NCBI RefSeq assembly: GCF_000381905.1
Contig: NZ_KB907249.1
Location: 1 to 64,000, forward strand
Length of the DNA: 64,000 nt
Origin: Paenibacillus fonticola DSM 21315
GTDB taxonomy: Bacteria; Bacillota; Bacilli; Paenibacillales; Paenibacillaceae
Direction: 5' to 3'
Part shown: positions 27,116 through 35,451 of the stretch, one piece after another
Position numbering within the stretch: position 1 is the stretch's first letter
Layout of the letters: each line of letters opens with the position of its first letter
Program-made: the position numbers and the translations under genes
The notes under the pieces: model-generated
Told to the model about the DNA's origin: nothing
Databases searched by the model: none
What the model saw: the letters and a program-made list of their open reading frames with translations, nothing else

Positions 27116-27988
27116 ATGCTACTGGGCTCGATTGAGGCGGGCGGGACGAAATTCGTCTGCAGCGTAGGCACGTCAGAACTGGAGGTTATCAAGAGAGTCA
27201 GCTATCCCACAACGACGCCAAGTGAGACGCTAGCGCTCGTGATTGATTTTTTCCAACAATATGCAGAGGATTTACAGGCGATTGGAATCGGCTCATTTGG
27301 TCCGATTGATATTCATCCGGCTTCGCCAACGTATGGCTATATTACCTCGACACCGAAGCTGGCCTGGAAGGACTTTGACTTTGTAGGGACGATAACCGAG
27401 GCATTGCATGTGCCAATCGCTTGGACAACCGATGTCAATGCAGCAGCCTATGGGGAATATATGAAAGGGCACGGCCAAGGCTTGTCCAGTATCGTCTACT
27501 ATACGATCGGAACGGGCGTCGGCGGCGGGGCCATCCAGCAGGGGCAATTCATCGAAGGATTCAGTCACCCAGAGATGGGACATATTCTCGTTCGTCAGCA
27601 CCCCGACGATCACTTTGAAGGGGCTTGTCCCTATCATCAGAATTGTCTGGAAGGGTTGGCGGCGGGGCCGGCGATCGAGAAGCGATTCGGTGTGAAGGGC
27701 CAAGAACTGCCAGCAGATCACCTGTACTGGGAGATCGAAGCGTATTACATTGCGCAATGTGCGTACACCGCGACGCTCCAGTTTTCCCCGGAGCGGATTA
27801 TTTTCGGTGGGGGCGTTATGCAGCAAGAGCACATGGTTCAGCGCGTGCGCGTGATATTCAAGGATTTGCTGAACAATTATGTCCGAACGCCCGATCTCGC
27901 CCAATATATCGTGACGCCGGCGTTAGCAAATAATGCAGGGACGATCGGCTGCCTTGCCTTAGCGAGGGACCATGCGTGGGAAGCGTAG
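27116..27988 (+). CDS. ROK-family fructokinase
   Basis: Phosphorylates fructose (or mannose) to the 6-phosphate using ATP, 290 residues. N-terminal phosphate loop SIEAGGTKFVCSVG; IGIGSFGPID; WTTDVNAAAYGE holds the catalytic Asp region; the zinc-binding ROK motif spans SHPEMGHILVRQHPDD to CPYHQNCLEG, with one His and three Cys/His ligands. This matches the GmuE/ScrK branch of ROK kinases. Start ATG at 27116 has AGGAGG nine bases upstream. In this cluster it would send fructose released by GH32 into glycolysis. Confidence 0.92.
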   Translation: MLLGSIEAGGTKFVCSVGTSELEVIKRVSYPTTTPSETLALVIDFFQQYAEDLQAIGIGSFGPIDIHPASPTYGYITSTPKLAWKDFDFVGTITEALHVPIAWTTDVNAAAYGEYMKGHGQGLSSIVYYTIGTGVGGGAIQQGQFIEGFSHPEMGHILVRQHPDDHFEGACPYHQNCLEGLAAGPAIEKRFGVKGQELPADHLYWEIEAYYIAQCAYTATLQFSPERIIFGGGVMQQEHMVQRVRVIFKDLLNNYVRTPDLAQYIVTPALANNAGTIGCLALARDHAWEA

Positions 27989-28274
27989 AATGCTTGTGAT
28001 GAGGGGAGCCCGTGGAAGCAGGTTAGCTTTGTTAGTCTTTGATTTCAAAGACTTACTCTATGTCTAAATTGGCAGGGAAGCTCCTGCTGCGGATTAAAGG
28101 TTGGTAATCCTCCCCTAAACTTCGACGTGCATGCGGAATATATAGTGTTGTCGACAAGTAGAAGGTACTTTCCGTTTTAGATGAAAGATAATAAGAATTG
28201 AGTGAGTTCATAAAGTCTTATAAAGAATCTGAACGTCTTGAACAAACACACTAAGTGGATAGGAGATTTTATTT

Positions 28275-29618
28275 ATGGCTAGTAAAAACTATTACGACGT
28301 AACAGAGTGGCCTGTCGGTAATCCGTATGAGGATATTGGCGAGGTAATCAATAGCATTATAGCAGATATTAAAAGTAGGCAAACGGACACTGATGTGAAT
28401 AAAGGCGGAAAGCCGGGTGCGGTAATCTATATTCCACCGGGAGATTATCATCTTGTCAGTCAAGTAGTTATAGACATCAGTTATCTTAAAATTATGGGTT
28501 CTGGACACGGGTTTACATCTTCGAGTATTCGTTTTAATACTTCTGAGAATGAATGGCCGGATTTGCATGAATTGTGGCCGGGAGGAAGTCGCATACTCGT
28601 AGATATTCCCCTAGAAGTGAATGACGAGGAATATAAAGGAGCTGCATTTTATGTTGAACGAAGTGGAAATCCCCGAATAAGTTCGGTAGAGTTTTCTGAT
28701 TTTTGTATTGATGGTTTGCATTTTATTGAAGATGGTTCAGGAGAAATACATCCGGAAAACACATATATTAATGGGAAAACGGGTATTTATGTTGCGAGCG
28801 CTTGTGACTCATTTCGGATTACAGGCATGGGGTTTGTGTATTTAGAGCATGGAATTACGATCTATCATGCTGATGCACTGACTATACATGATAATTTCAT
28901 AGCTGAATGTGGTAACTGTATAGAACTACGAGGCTGGGGACAGGCTTCAAAAATAACCGATAACTTGATAGGAGCCGGTTTTAAAGGATATTCAATTTAC
29001 GCTCAAAATTTTGGTGGACTTTTGATTACAGCGAATAATGTTTTTCCACGAGGTGCGAGCAGTATCTATTTTGATGGTGTGACACGTTCCAGTATCACAA
29101 ATAACAGACTTCATTCATTTTATCCAGGAATGGTGGTATTCAGGGAAAATTGTTCGGAAAACTTGGTTTCTTCAAATCACTTTTTACGTGACCATGAACC
29201 TTGGACCCCTTTTCTGGGAATAGACAATGGTTTAGATGATTTGTATGGTCTCCTCTATATCAGTGGTAATAATAATTCTATAATTGCTAATCACTTTTCT
29301 GAAGGAATTAATTCTCAGAAAATCAAGCCGGTAGGTGCAACACCTGTAATCATACGTATTGTTTCGGGTAATGGAAATTATATTTCTAATAATCATGTTG
29401 TTGCTACGGAGGTTCATGCCAAGATAAGTGATTCTTGTTTCTCTGCGCAAGTAGGCGCTTTGTTGACTACCGAAGCATCGGAGCCGCTTACCGTAACAAC
29501 AGTATTGGTAGAAAAAGAATCGCTTCAAAATACGATTCTTGATTCGGGAAGTGATGCACAGGTTGTTATGGACAAGACTGTAAATGCATTCAGAGCCACT
29601 CCATCGCCAGGAGCATAG
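28275..29618 (+). CDS. GH91 inulin fructotransferase/DFA-III hydrolase-like protein
   Basis: A right-handed parallel beta-helix protein of 447 residues matching family GH91. Known members either turn inulin into difructose anhydride III (DFA III) by intramolecular fructosyl transfer or hydrolyse DFA III to inulobiose. Diagnostic stretches are GKPGAVIYIPPGDYHL, KIMGSGHGFTS, ISSVEFSDFCIDG, RITGMGFVYLEHG, DNFIAECGNCIELRGWGQA (around 196-214, family-conserved active-site region) and SFYPGMV. The N-terminus (MASKNYYDVTEWP) has no signal peptide or Tat motif, unlike the extracellular fructotransferases, so it probably works in the cytosol. Together with importer, GH32 and fructokinase genes this favours a DFA-III-hydrolysing role. 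It is 286 bp after the kinase gene and may have its own promoter. A weak GGATAGGAG site precedes the ATG. Family assignment confident; reaction direction inferred. Confidence 0.88.
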   Translation: MASKNYYDVTEWPVGNPYEDIGEVINSIIADIKSRQTDTDVNKGGKPGAVIYIPPGDYHLVSQVVIDISYLKIMGSGHGFTSSSIRFNTSENEWPDLHELWPGGSRILVDIPLEVNDEEYKGAAFYVERSGNPRISSVEFSDFCIDGLHFIEDGSGEIHPENTYINGKTGIYVASACDSFRITGMGFVYLEHGITIYHADALTIHDNFIAECGNCIELRGWGQASKITDNLIGAGFKGYSIYAQNFGGLLITANNVFPRGASSIYFDGVTRSSITNNRLHSFYPGMVVFRENCSENLVSSNHFLRDHEPWTPFLGIDNGLDDLYGLLYISGNNNSIIANHFSEGINSQKIKPVGATPVIIRIVSGNGNYISNNHVVATEVHAKISDSCFSAQVGALLTTEASEPLTVTTVLVEKESLQNTILDSGSDAQVVMDKTVNAFRATPSPGA

Positions 29619-29711
29619 ATAATATATTCAACTATTTTGTGGTAATTTATGTTCCAAAATTTCAATTGCAAGTCGGACACTTGAATTATTTCGTTTGTCA
29701 ATTAATTTTTT

Positions 29712-29743
29712 GGTGCTTCCTAGTATTGGAAGCGCCTTTTTTT
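29712..29743 (+). terminator. Terminator after the GH91 gene
   Basis: GGTGCTTCC and GGAAGCGCC (one G-T pair) around a 7-base loop, then T7. Confidence 0.8.
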
Positions 29744-29750
29744 ATATAGT

Positions 29751-30460
29751 TTGCGCGCCTAGCTCAAGTTAGGCACAACTAACCGGTGAAAGTCCGGTTG
29801 AGGTAAGAGCCAAGTCGCCTTGTAGCTAACGGGCAACTGGTGGAGAGATCCTAAGATTGAATCCCCGTGACAAAGCACTTCTACGGAAGAGCGAGTATAT
29901 CAGCAGGCCGTAACATGAAGTGAATCCTGCCGCACTGTCAAAAAAGACCTGTAAAGGACAAGAGTGAGCCGAGCCCCGAGACCTTGGGTGAAGGCCATGG
30001 TACTCGTGAAGCACTTGGAAACGCAACGCGGAAGAACTCTCGGTGTAGATGATCGGCATGTTGAGAAGGCTGTGACTGAAACTAGGGAAACCCTACCTCG
30101 CATGGCAAACGCCGTAGAAAGCGAACCTATAAGTTCGAAAGGTGAAGTGGCGAGCTGCGGGGAGGGAGGCGGAGGGGGCTGTAGTACCTGCGAAGCAAGG
30201 ACAACACAACCTTGTGGAGGGAAAGTCCCCTGCTTTGTTAACGTAATGGAGGAGTTAAGAGTCAGTGAATGCAGTGAAATCTGCTAACAACGGCAATGGA
30301 AAAGCTCAACAATCCCAAAAAGTACTATACCTAGCGGCCAAGGAAAATCCGAAGCGGCGATTTCACGCGCTGTACGACAAAGTGCACCGTAGGGACATTC
30401 CTTGGAAAGCATGGAAACGGGTGAAGGTATACGGCGGAAGCGGTGGAATGGATGCCGGCC
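29751..30460 (+). mobile_element. Group II intron remnant (5' ribozyme part and start of its reverse transcriptase)
   Basis: The sequence begins TTGCGCGCCTAGCTC where group II introns have GTGCG, and then follows a bacterial group II domain I pattern, including CACAACTAACCGGTGAAAG and GTTGAGGTAAGAGCC. An intron-encoded protein frame starts at GTG 30265 and reads SQKVLYLAAKENPKRRFHAL, YDKVHRRDIPWKAWKRVK and GGSGGMDAG, the usual N-terminus of these reverse transcriptases. After about 30460 homology ends. The rest of the reverse transcriptase, maturase and domains V-VI are missing, so it can neither splice nor move. The first base of the intron also appears mutated. Confidence 0.82.
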
Positions 30461-30564
30461 AAGTGGAACGCCCACGAGGCCATCTGGCACATTCGGCGGG
30501 CCGTAAAGAAAGGGGTCTACAAGATAGCTACTAAAATTATAAGGAGCCCTCTTTTATTCTTAAA

Positions 30565-30624
30565 AAAGACAGATAATAAACTTAAAAATGCCCAGTTGAA
30601 TGCAGTTTCAAATCATCGTATAGT
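30565..30624 (+). promoter_or_regulatory. Promoter module, copy 1 (upstream of the histidine kinase)
   Basis: Half-site AAAAAAGACAG, then AAAAATGCCCA starting its G 22 bp further, then -35 TTGAAT (30596-30601), a 17-bp spacer and -10 TATAGT (30619-30624). The same layout recurs at 34267-34329 and 34436-34498. It should drive the kinase/regulator operon at 30771. Confidence 0.7.
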
Positions 30625-30770
30625 ATCTGTGCATGTGGATTCAACCTCTAGGTATGTCGATTTGGCATACCTACGTCGGCAATTTTGAGGCCGTTCTTTG
30701 TCTTTATGTATTTTCTTAAAAGAGATATAATTGGAGCTTACAAATACAAGTTCAGCAAGGAAGGATACGG

Positions 30771-32591
30771 ATGATGAAGTATAATCATTGGATCCGCATA
30801 GCAGCTTCGCGAATAAGAAACATGAAGTTCCAAAAAAAATTAATGCTGGGCTACCTTCTAATTTGCGTTATTCCGCTCATTGGTGTAAGCGCAATCATTT
30901 TTCGCCAGTCGGCAGCGGGACTGGAAGATTCCTCGCAGGAGTTTGCCGCTCTGTACACGTCCCAGATCAGAACTTCTTTGAACGAACTGATGAAAGAATA
31001 TGACAAGGTGACCAAGTCCGTACTCATCGACGGTGAACTGATTTATAGGCTTGGGGAAGAGCGGAACAGATCGATGGATGAATTAATCCTGGAGCGGGTC
31101 GCCGTTCAGCGGCTGCTCATGCGGGTCGCTATGCTTAAACCGGAGATCGGTACCGTGATGCTGATCAGCCGCGATAACGGCGTATACCAGTATACTACGA
31201 CCACTAGCGTGGTTAACGAGAACGCTCTATTGTCCCAGGCGTGGTTCACGAAGCTTCGCAGCTTGGATGAGACTTTTTTTATTACTGGGGTGCACGATCG
31301 TTCTTATTACGATGACAAGGGGGAAGGAGCCATTGTAACAGTGGGCAGAGTACTCCTGAATTCGGAGGGGGCCTATGCAGGGATTTTGCTCATCGATCTG
31401 GACCCGTTTGCCTTACTGCAGCTTGATCAAGAATTTGTCACCGCGAGGGACAAATACGGTATGAGTGTCACTATAAGCAATCGTCAAGGGGAAATTGTCT
31501 ATCAGTCCGATGCGGCCAGCGGCCGGCTGTCTTGGCAGCAGGTGTTGGAAGCGGGCATGTCTTCTTCTAATGATGTGAGCAGCAAGGACAAAATTGTTTT
31601 GTCGGGCAACACGGAATTGGGCAATCTGTTGATCAGGACGGAGATTCCTCGCGAGAAGCTTCTATCCAAGATTAATCAGATCAAAGGGATGACTGTGATG
31701 GTGATTCTGGCAAGTTGTTTAATCGTAACGCTTATGTCTCTTGGTTTAAGCTATACGATTACCAAGCCGATTCAGGCGCTCCGCAAGAGCATGAAGCAGG
31801 CGGAATTAGGGCAATACCAGCCTATCGAGAGAAATCAGGCCAATGACGAGATCGGCAGTTTGGTCAACAGCTATAACAAGATGATCGTAACGATTCGAAC
31901 CTTGATTGAGGATGTCTATATCGGGGAGATCAAGCATCGCAGAGCCAAGCTCATCGCACTCCAGAACCAGATTAACCCTCACATGCTGTACAACACTTTG
32001 GAATCTATCCGCATGAAGGCGCTGGTGAACGATGATGAGGAGACGGCCGCTATGATCAAGATATTGGCTCGAATGTTCCGGCTTGCTTTGGGGAAGGAAG
32101 GCAGGCAGCATTCGGTGCAGCATGAACTGGAGTATACGGCGAATTATGTACAGCTTCAGAATTTGCGGTTCGATAATAAGTTTCTCCTAGATATCCGAAT
32201 TCCCGAGGAGCTGCAGCAATGCAGCATCATCCCGCTGGTTTTCCAGCCCATTGTAGAGAATAGTGTTAATCATGGATTCGAAGACTACAGCCGGACTATG
32301 CATATCGTAATTGAAGGGTTCCTGACGGAAGCGGGCGAAATTTTAATCCGGATCACAGACGATGGGATCGGTATGACTGAGGAGATGCAGGCGAAGCTGT
32401 GTGCACTTTTGGATGCAGCCGGGTCTGACAAGTACAAACTGGAAATTATGGATGAAACGGACACTAAAGGGTTAGGTCTTAAAAATATCGCAGAACGCAT
32501 CAAGCTCCATTATGGAGATCAGTATGGTTTGACAATTCGTTCCGAACTTGGAATTGGCACGACGGTTGAAATTTTAATCCCCAAGATCTGA
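30771..32591 (+). CDS. YesM-type sensor histidine kinase
   Basis: Membrane sensor kinase, 606 residues. Span 1 at about 23-44 (LMLGYLLICVIPLIGVSAII), a 260-residue extracellular dCACHE-like sensor, span 2 at about 307-330, a HAMP linker, the His_kinase domain with NQINPHMLYNTLES (phospho-acceptor His) and a GHKL ATPase domain with NGF-like ENSVNHGF, DDGIGM and GLGLKNIAERI. It pairs with the YesN-type regulator 39 bp downstream. Such pairs usually sense plant oligosaccharides and control the adjoining ABC importer. GGAAGGATACGG precedes ATGATG; either ATG could start. Confidence 0.92.
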   Translation: MMKYNHWIRIAASRIRNMKFQKKLMLGYLLICVIPLIGVSAIIFRQSAAGLEDSSQEFAALYTSQIRTSLNELMKEYDKVTKSVLIDGELIYRLGEERNRSMDELILERVAVQRLLMRVAMLKPEIGTVMLISRDNGVYQYTTTTSVVNENALLSQAWFTKLRSLDETFFITGVHDRSYYDDKGEGAIVTVGRVLLNSEGAYAGILLIDLDPFALLQLDQEFVTARDKYGMSVTISNRQGEIVYQSDAASGRLSWQQVLEAGMSSSNDVSSKDKIVLSGNTELGNLLIRTEIPREKLLSKINQIKGMTVMVILASCLIVTLMSLGLSYTITKPIQALRKSMKQAELGQYQPIERNQANDEIGSLVNSYNKMIVTIRTLIEDVYIGEIKHRRAKLIALQNQINPHMLYNTLESIRMKALVNDDEETAAMIKILARMFRLALGKEGRQHSVQHELEYTANYVQLQNLRFDNKFLLDIRIPEELQQCSIIPLVFQPIVENSVNHGFEDYSRTMHIVIEGFLTEAGEILIRITDDGIGMTEEMQAKLCALLDAAGSDKYKLEIMDETDTKGLGLKNIAERIKLHYGDQYGLTIRSELGIGTTVEILIPKI

Positions 32592-32630
32592 ATTGCAGCA
32601 GGGTGCGAAATGAAAAGAGAGGTGCTTGGG

Positions 32631-34214
32631 ATGAAACTGGTTTTGGTCGATGATGAAAAAGGGATTGCGGACGGTCTGAAAAAAATAATAAGCCGCTATA
32701 TTCCCGATTGCGAGATAGTCGGCACCGCATATAACGGTTTGGAAGGGTTTACATTGATACAAAATCGGCAGCCGGATATTGTTATTACGGATATTCGGAT
32801 GCCGCAGGCGGATGGCCTGGAAATGATCAAAATGCTGAAAGATGCGGGAAACAGCGCCAAATTCATACTCCTAAGCGGTTATGCCGATTTCGAATATGCC
32901 CGAAGAGGCATACACCTGGGGGTACAATTCTATATCAACAAGCCGGTGGAGGAAGTGGAGCTTCGCGACTGCGTCCGTCAAGTCATGGAGGACATCCGCG
33001 AGGAAAGAGCCAAGCTTCAGGAGGTAGACGACTTGAAGCGGGAGGCACACCGCCGCATGCAGGAAAATGTACTGCGGGATATCCTGGATAACGGCAGCGA
33101 CAGTACGGTTCATGTGGAAGAAACGCTGCGAATCGCCGGGATACAAACGAAGGGCGTACGGTTCGTATGTGCGCTGCTGGAATTCGACGATGGTTTTGGC
33201 TGCGTCAAAGAAGGCGGTCTTTGGCCTGTGCTTCAGCAAATCGACCGGGCCTTGGAACGGTACAAGGCCGTATATCGATTCCGTTACTCTGGATCTCAAG
33301 TGGCCGTTGTAGTTAGCCTTACCGAGACAATCGGATATGATGAACTGATTCGTGCTGTCCACGGTCTGAAGGCTGCGTTGTTCCAGGAACTGAACTTGTC
33401 CGTTACTTTCGGAATCGGCACTTTACAGGAAAGGGCCGCGGGAATCGGCCAATCTTTTGAAGAAGCCCGTTATGCCTTAAGCTACAAGGTCATCAAGGGG
33501 GAGGGAGCCGTAATCCCTTATCCCGACACGGTCAACCTGACGGGACGCCGCCATCCTGTTCCTGAAGAACTGATCAACAAACTGGAGGCGGAGCTCGACA
33601 ATATGAACGAAGAGGGATGTGTCGGCATTATCCGCGAGATTTTCCGGGGCATGGAGGCTCAGCAAAGCATGAGCCCTACGGATCTCCAATTGCATTGTAT
33701 CAATATCCTTCTATCGAGTGTGCGGAAGATGTCGTTTCAACAGCTGCAGCAAAATGACTTCCTGGGGCGCAATATTTTGTCTCTGGAGGCCATATCGAGC
33801 TTCCGTACGCTGGAGCGCCTGGAAAAGTGGATGATTCAGATCATCCGGCGCATTATTGTGTTTAAGTTAGAACATAACGTGCCTAAGAAGAAGGATATCA
33901 TCGCCGAGGTTAAAGAATACGTATCACAGCATTACAGCGATCCGATTACCCTTGCGGAATTGGCTTCCCGTTTTTTTATCAGTCCTTATTACTTAAGCCA
34001 GTTATTCAAGCAAAAAACGGGGGATACCTATATCAACTTTCTGGGACAGGTCCGAATCGGCAAGGCGAAGGAACTGCTGGAAAGGACGGATTTGAAGGTT
34101 TATGAAATTTGCGAGCGGGTAGGATATTTGGATACGCAGCATTTCGCGCGGCTGTTCGAGAAGCTGACTGGGCAAAGACCCAGCGAATACCGCAAAAGCC
34201 GGTCGCGCGCTTAA
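32631..34214 (+). CDS. YesN-type response regulator (REC plus AraC HTH)
   Basis: A 527-residue transcription factor. The receiver domain has LVDDEKGIADG and the phospho-acceptor Asp in DIVITDIRMPQADG, with Lys in YINKPVEEVEL. A long central region links it to a C-terminal AraC-type double helix-turn-helix (ITLAELASRFFISPYYLSQL; VYEICERVGYLDTQHFARL; GQRPSEYRKS). I chose the ATG at 32631 because AGAGGTG lies eight bases before it and the product then starts MKLVLVDDE; an ATG at 32610 is possible. AraC-type regulators bind paired half-sites about two helical turns apart, which matches the three promoter modules around this operon. Confidence 0.92.
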   Translation: MKLVLVDDEKGIADGLKKIISRYIPDCEIVGTAYNGLEGFTLIQNRQPDIVITDIRMPQADGLEMIKMLKDAGNSAKFILLSGYADFEYARRGIHLGVQFYINKPVEEVELRDCVRQVMEDIREERAKLQEVDDLKREAHRRMQENVLRDILDNGSDSTVHVEETLRIAGIQTKGVRFVCALLEFDDGFGCVKEGGLWPVLQQIDRALERYKAVYRFRYSGSQVAVVVSLTETIGYDELIRAVHGLKAALFQELNLSVTFGIGTLQERAAGIGQSFEEARYALSYKVIKGEGAVIPYPDTVNLTGRRHPVPEELINKLEAELDNMNEEGCVGIIREIFRGMEAQQSMSPTDLQLHCINILLSSVRKMSFQQLQQNDFLGRNILSLEAISSFRTLERLEKWMIQIIRRIIVFKLEHNVPKKKDIIAEVKEYVSQHYSDPITLAELASRFFISPYYLSQLFKQKTGDTYINFLGQVRIGKAKELLERTDLKVYEICERVGYLDTQHFARLFEKLTGQRPSEYRKSRSRA

Positions 34215-34232
34215 TTGAAAGTCATATTCAGG

Positions 34233-34260
34233 CCACTCCAAGCAGGAGTGGTTTTGATTT
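34233..34260 (+). terminator. Terminator after the response-regulator gene
   Basis: CCACTCC and GGAGTGG around AAGCA-type loop, followed by TTTTGATTTT. It separates the two-component operon from the importer operon. Confidence 0.7.
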
Positions 34261-34266
34261 TCTCCT

Positions 34267-34329
34267 AAAAAAGACCGGGTAGGAACTTAAAAATGACCGA
34301 TTGGTTACGGATGACACTGGCTGTATAGT
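34267..34329 (+). promoter_or_regulatory. Promoter module, copy 2
   Basis: AAAAAAGACCG, 11 bp, AAAAATGACCG (GACCG at 34273 and 34295, 22 bp apart), -35 TTGGTT (34301-34306), 17 bp, -10 TATAGT (34324-34329). Confidence 0.7.
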
Positions 34330-34378
34330 AAGTTTGTAAGCGGATACAGCACTTGGGATTCAAGGGGGGACAGACAGA

Positions 34379-34417
34379 TTGAAAACAGTTCGTTTTCATC
34401 GCATGAATGTATATTAA
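34379..34417 (+). pseudogene. Truncated duplicate of the LplB-type gene start (12 codons)
   Basis: TTG-started reading frame LKTVRFHRMNVY then TAA. It mirrors the first residues of the permease at 34545 (LKAVAFHRMKVY) and has its own GGGGGGA ribosome-binding site. It belongs to a partial duplication of the promoter, leader and gene start, offset by about 166-169 bp. Either a translated leader peptide or a dead scar. Confidence 0.65.
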
Positions 34418-34435
34418 TTTGGCTGCAGCATCCTA

Positions 34436-34498
34436 AAAAAAGACCGGGCAGGAACTTAAAAACGACCGATTGAGCGATGGTTTCCCGAATTGTATAGT
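34436..34498 (+). promoter_or_regulatory. Promoter module, copy 3 (upstream of the importer operon)
   Basis: AAAAAGACCG, 12 bp, AAAACGACCG (GACCG at 34442 and 34464, again 22 bp apart), -35 TTGAGC (34470-34475), 17 bp, -10 TATAGT (34493-34498). The gene start follows 46 bp later. Confidence 0.72.
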
Positions 34499-34544
34499 AG
34501 CACTGTTAACGAATTCAACACCTAGAAATCAAGGAGGGACAAGA

Positions 34545-35450
34545 TTGAAAGCAGTTGCGTTTCATCGAATGAAGGTTTATTGGCCGCTGTATGTGATGGC
34601 AATCCCGGGAATCGTTTTTCTCATCGTTTTTAAATTCATTCCGCTGGCCGGTTCTGTAATCGCATTCAAAGACTATTCGGTTTTTCAAGGGTTTCTCAAT
34701 AGTCCATGGGTAGGTCTCAAGCATTTTGGCACGTTGCTGGAGCATCCAGACTTTGCCCGCGTGTTCGGCAATACCTTGATGCTTGGATTTTTCAAGCTTG
34801 TATTGGTCTTTCCGGTGCCCGTATTGCTTGCTCTCATGATCAACGAGATTCGGAAATCAGCATTGAAGAAAGGGATCCAGACTGCACTGTACATTCCGCA
34901 CTTTCTATCATGGGTTATCGTTGGCAGCATTCTCTTCGATTTCTTTTCATTGAGCGGCTTGTTCAACCTGATCATCGGGTGGCTGGGTCATGAACCTGTT
35001 CTGGCTATGCAGGAAAGCGCATACTTCAGACCTATTTATGTTCTAGCTTCGATATGGAGGGATGCCGGCTGGGGAACCGTGGTGTATATGGCCGCCGTTA
35101 GTGCGATTGATCCGCAGCTTTATGAATCGGCGATGATTGATGGCGCTTCCAAGCTTAGACAAATCCGCCATATTACATTTCCGCTGCTGCTGCCTACCGT
35201 ATTGGTACTGTTTCTGCTCGAGATCGGAAATTTCCTGGATCTGGGCTTTGATCAAGTGTACAACCTGCTCACCCCGATGACCTATAATGTAGGAGATATT
35301 CTGGATACGTATGTGTTCCGGACGGGCATACAGCAGGCACAGTACAGTTTTGCTACGGCGGTAGGATTGTTTCAATCGGTGATTGGATTTGTTATGGTGT
35401 ATACCTTCAATAAGCTATCGAAGAAAGTTTCGGACGGGGGGTTATGGTAA
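34545..35450 (+). CDS. ABC transporter permease, LplB/YtcP-partner type
   Basis: Inner-membrane permease of a CUT1-like importer, 301 residues, six spans. It begins KAVAFHRMKVYWPLYVMAIP and has the short N-terminus and GLKHFGTLLEHPDFARVFGN region of LplB-type proteins. The EAA loop is PQLYESAMIDGASKLRQIRH. The start is TTG at 34545 because AAGGAGGGACAAGA directly precedes it; the frame extends 25 codons upstream into the promoter module, which must be untranslated. Predicted to be under the YesN-type regulator. As in the other importer, no ATPase gene is present. Confidence 0.9.
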   Translation: MKAVAFHRMKVYWPLYVMAIPGIVFLIVFKFIPLAGSVIAFKDYSVFQGFLNSPWVGLKHFGTLLEHPDFARVFGNTLMLGFFKLVLVFPVPVLLALMINEIRKSALKKGIQTALYIPHFLSWVIVGSILFDFFSLSGLFNLIIGWLGHEPVLAMQESAYFRPIYVLASIWRDAGWGTVVYMAAVSAIDPQLYESAMIDGASKLRQIRHITFPLLLPTVLVLFLLEIGNFLDLGFDQVYNLLTPMTYNVGDILDTYVFRTGIQQAQYSFATAVGLFQSVIGFVMVYTFNKLSKKVSDGGLW

Positions 35451-35451
35451 T

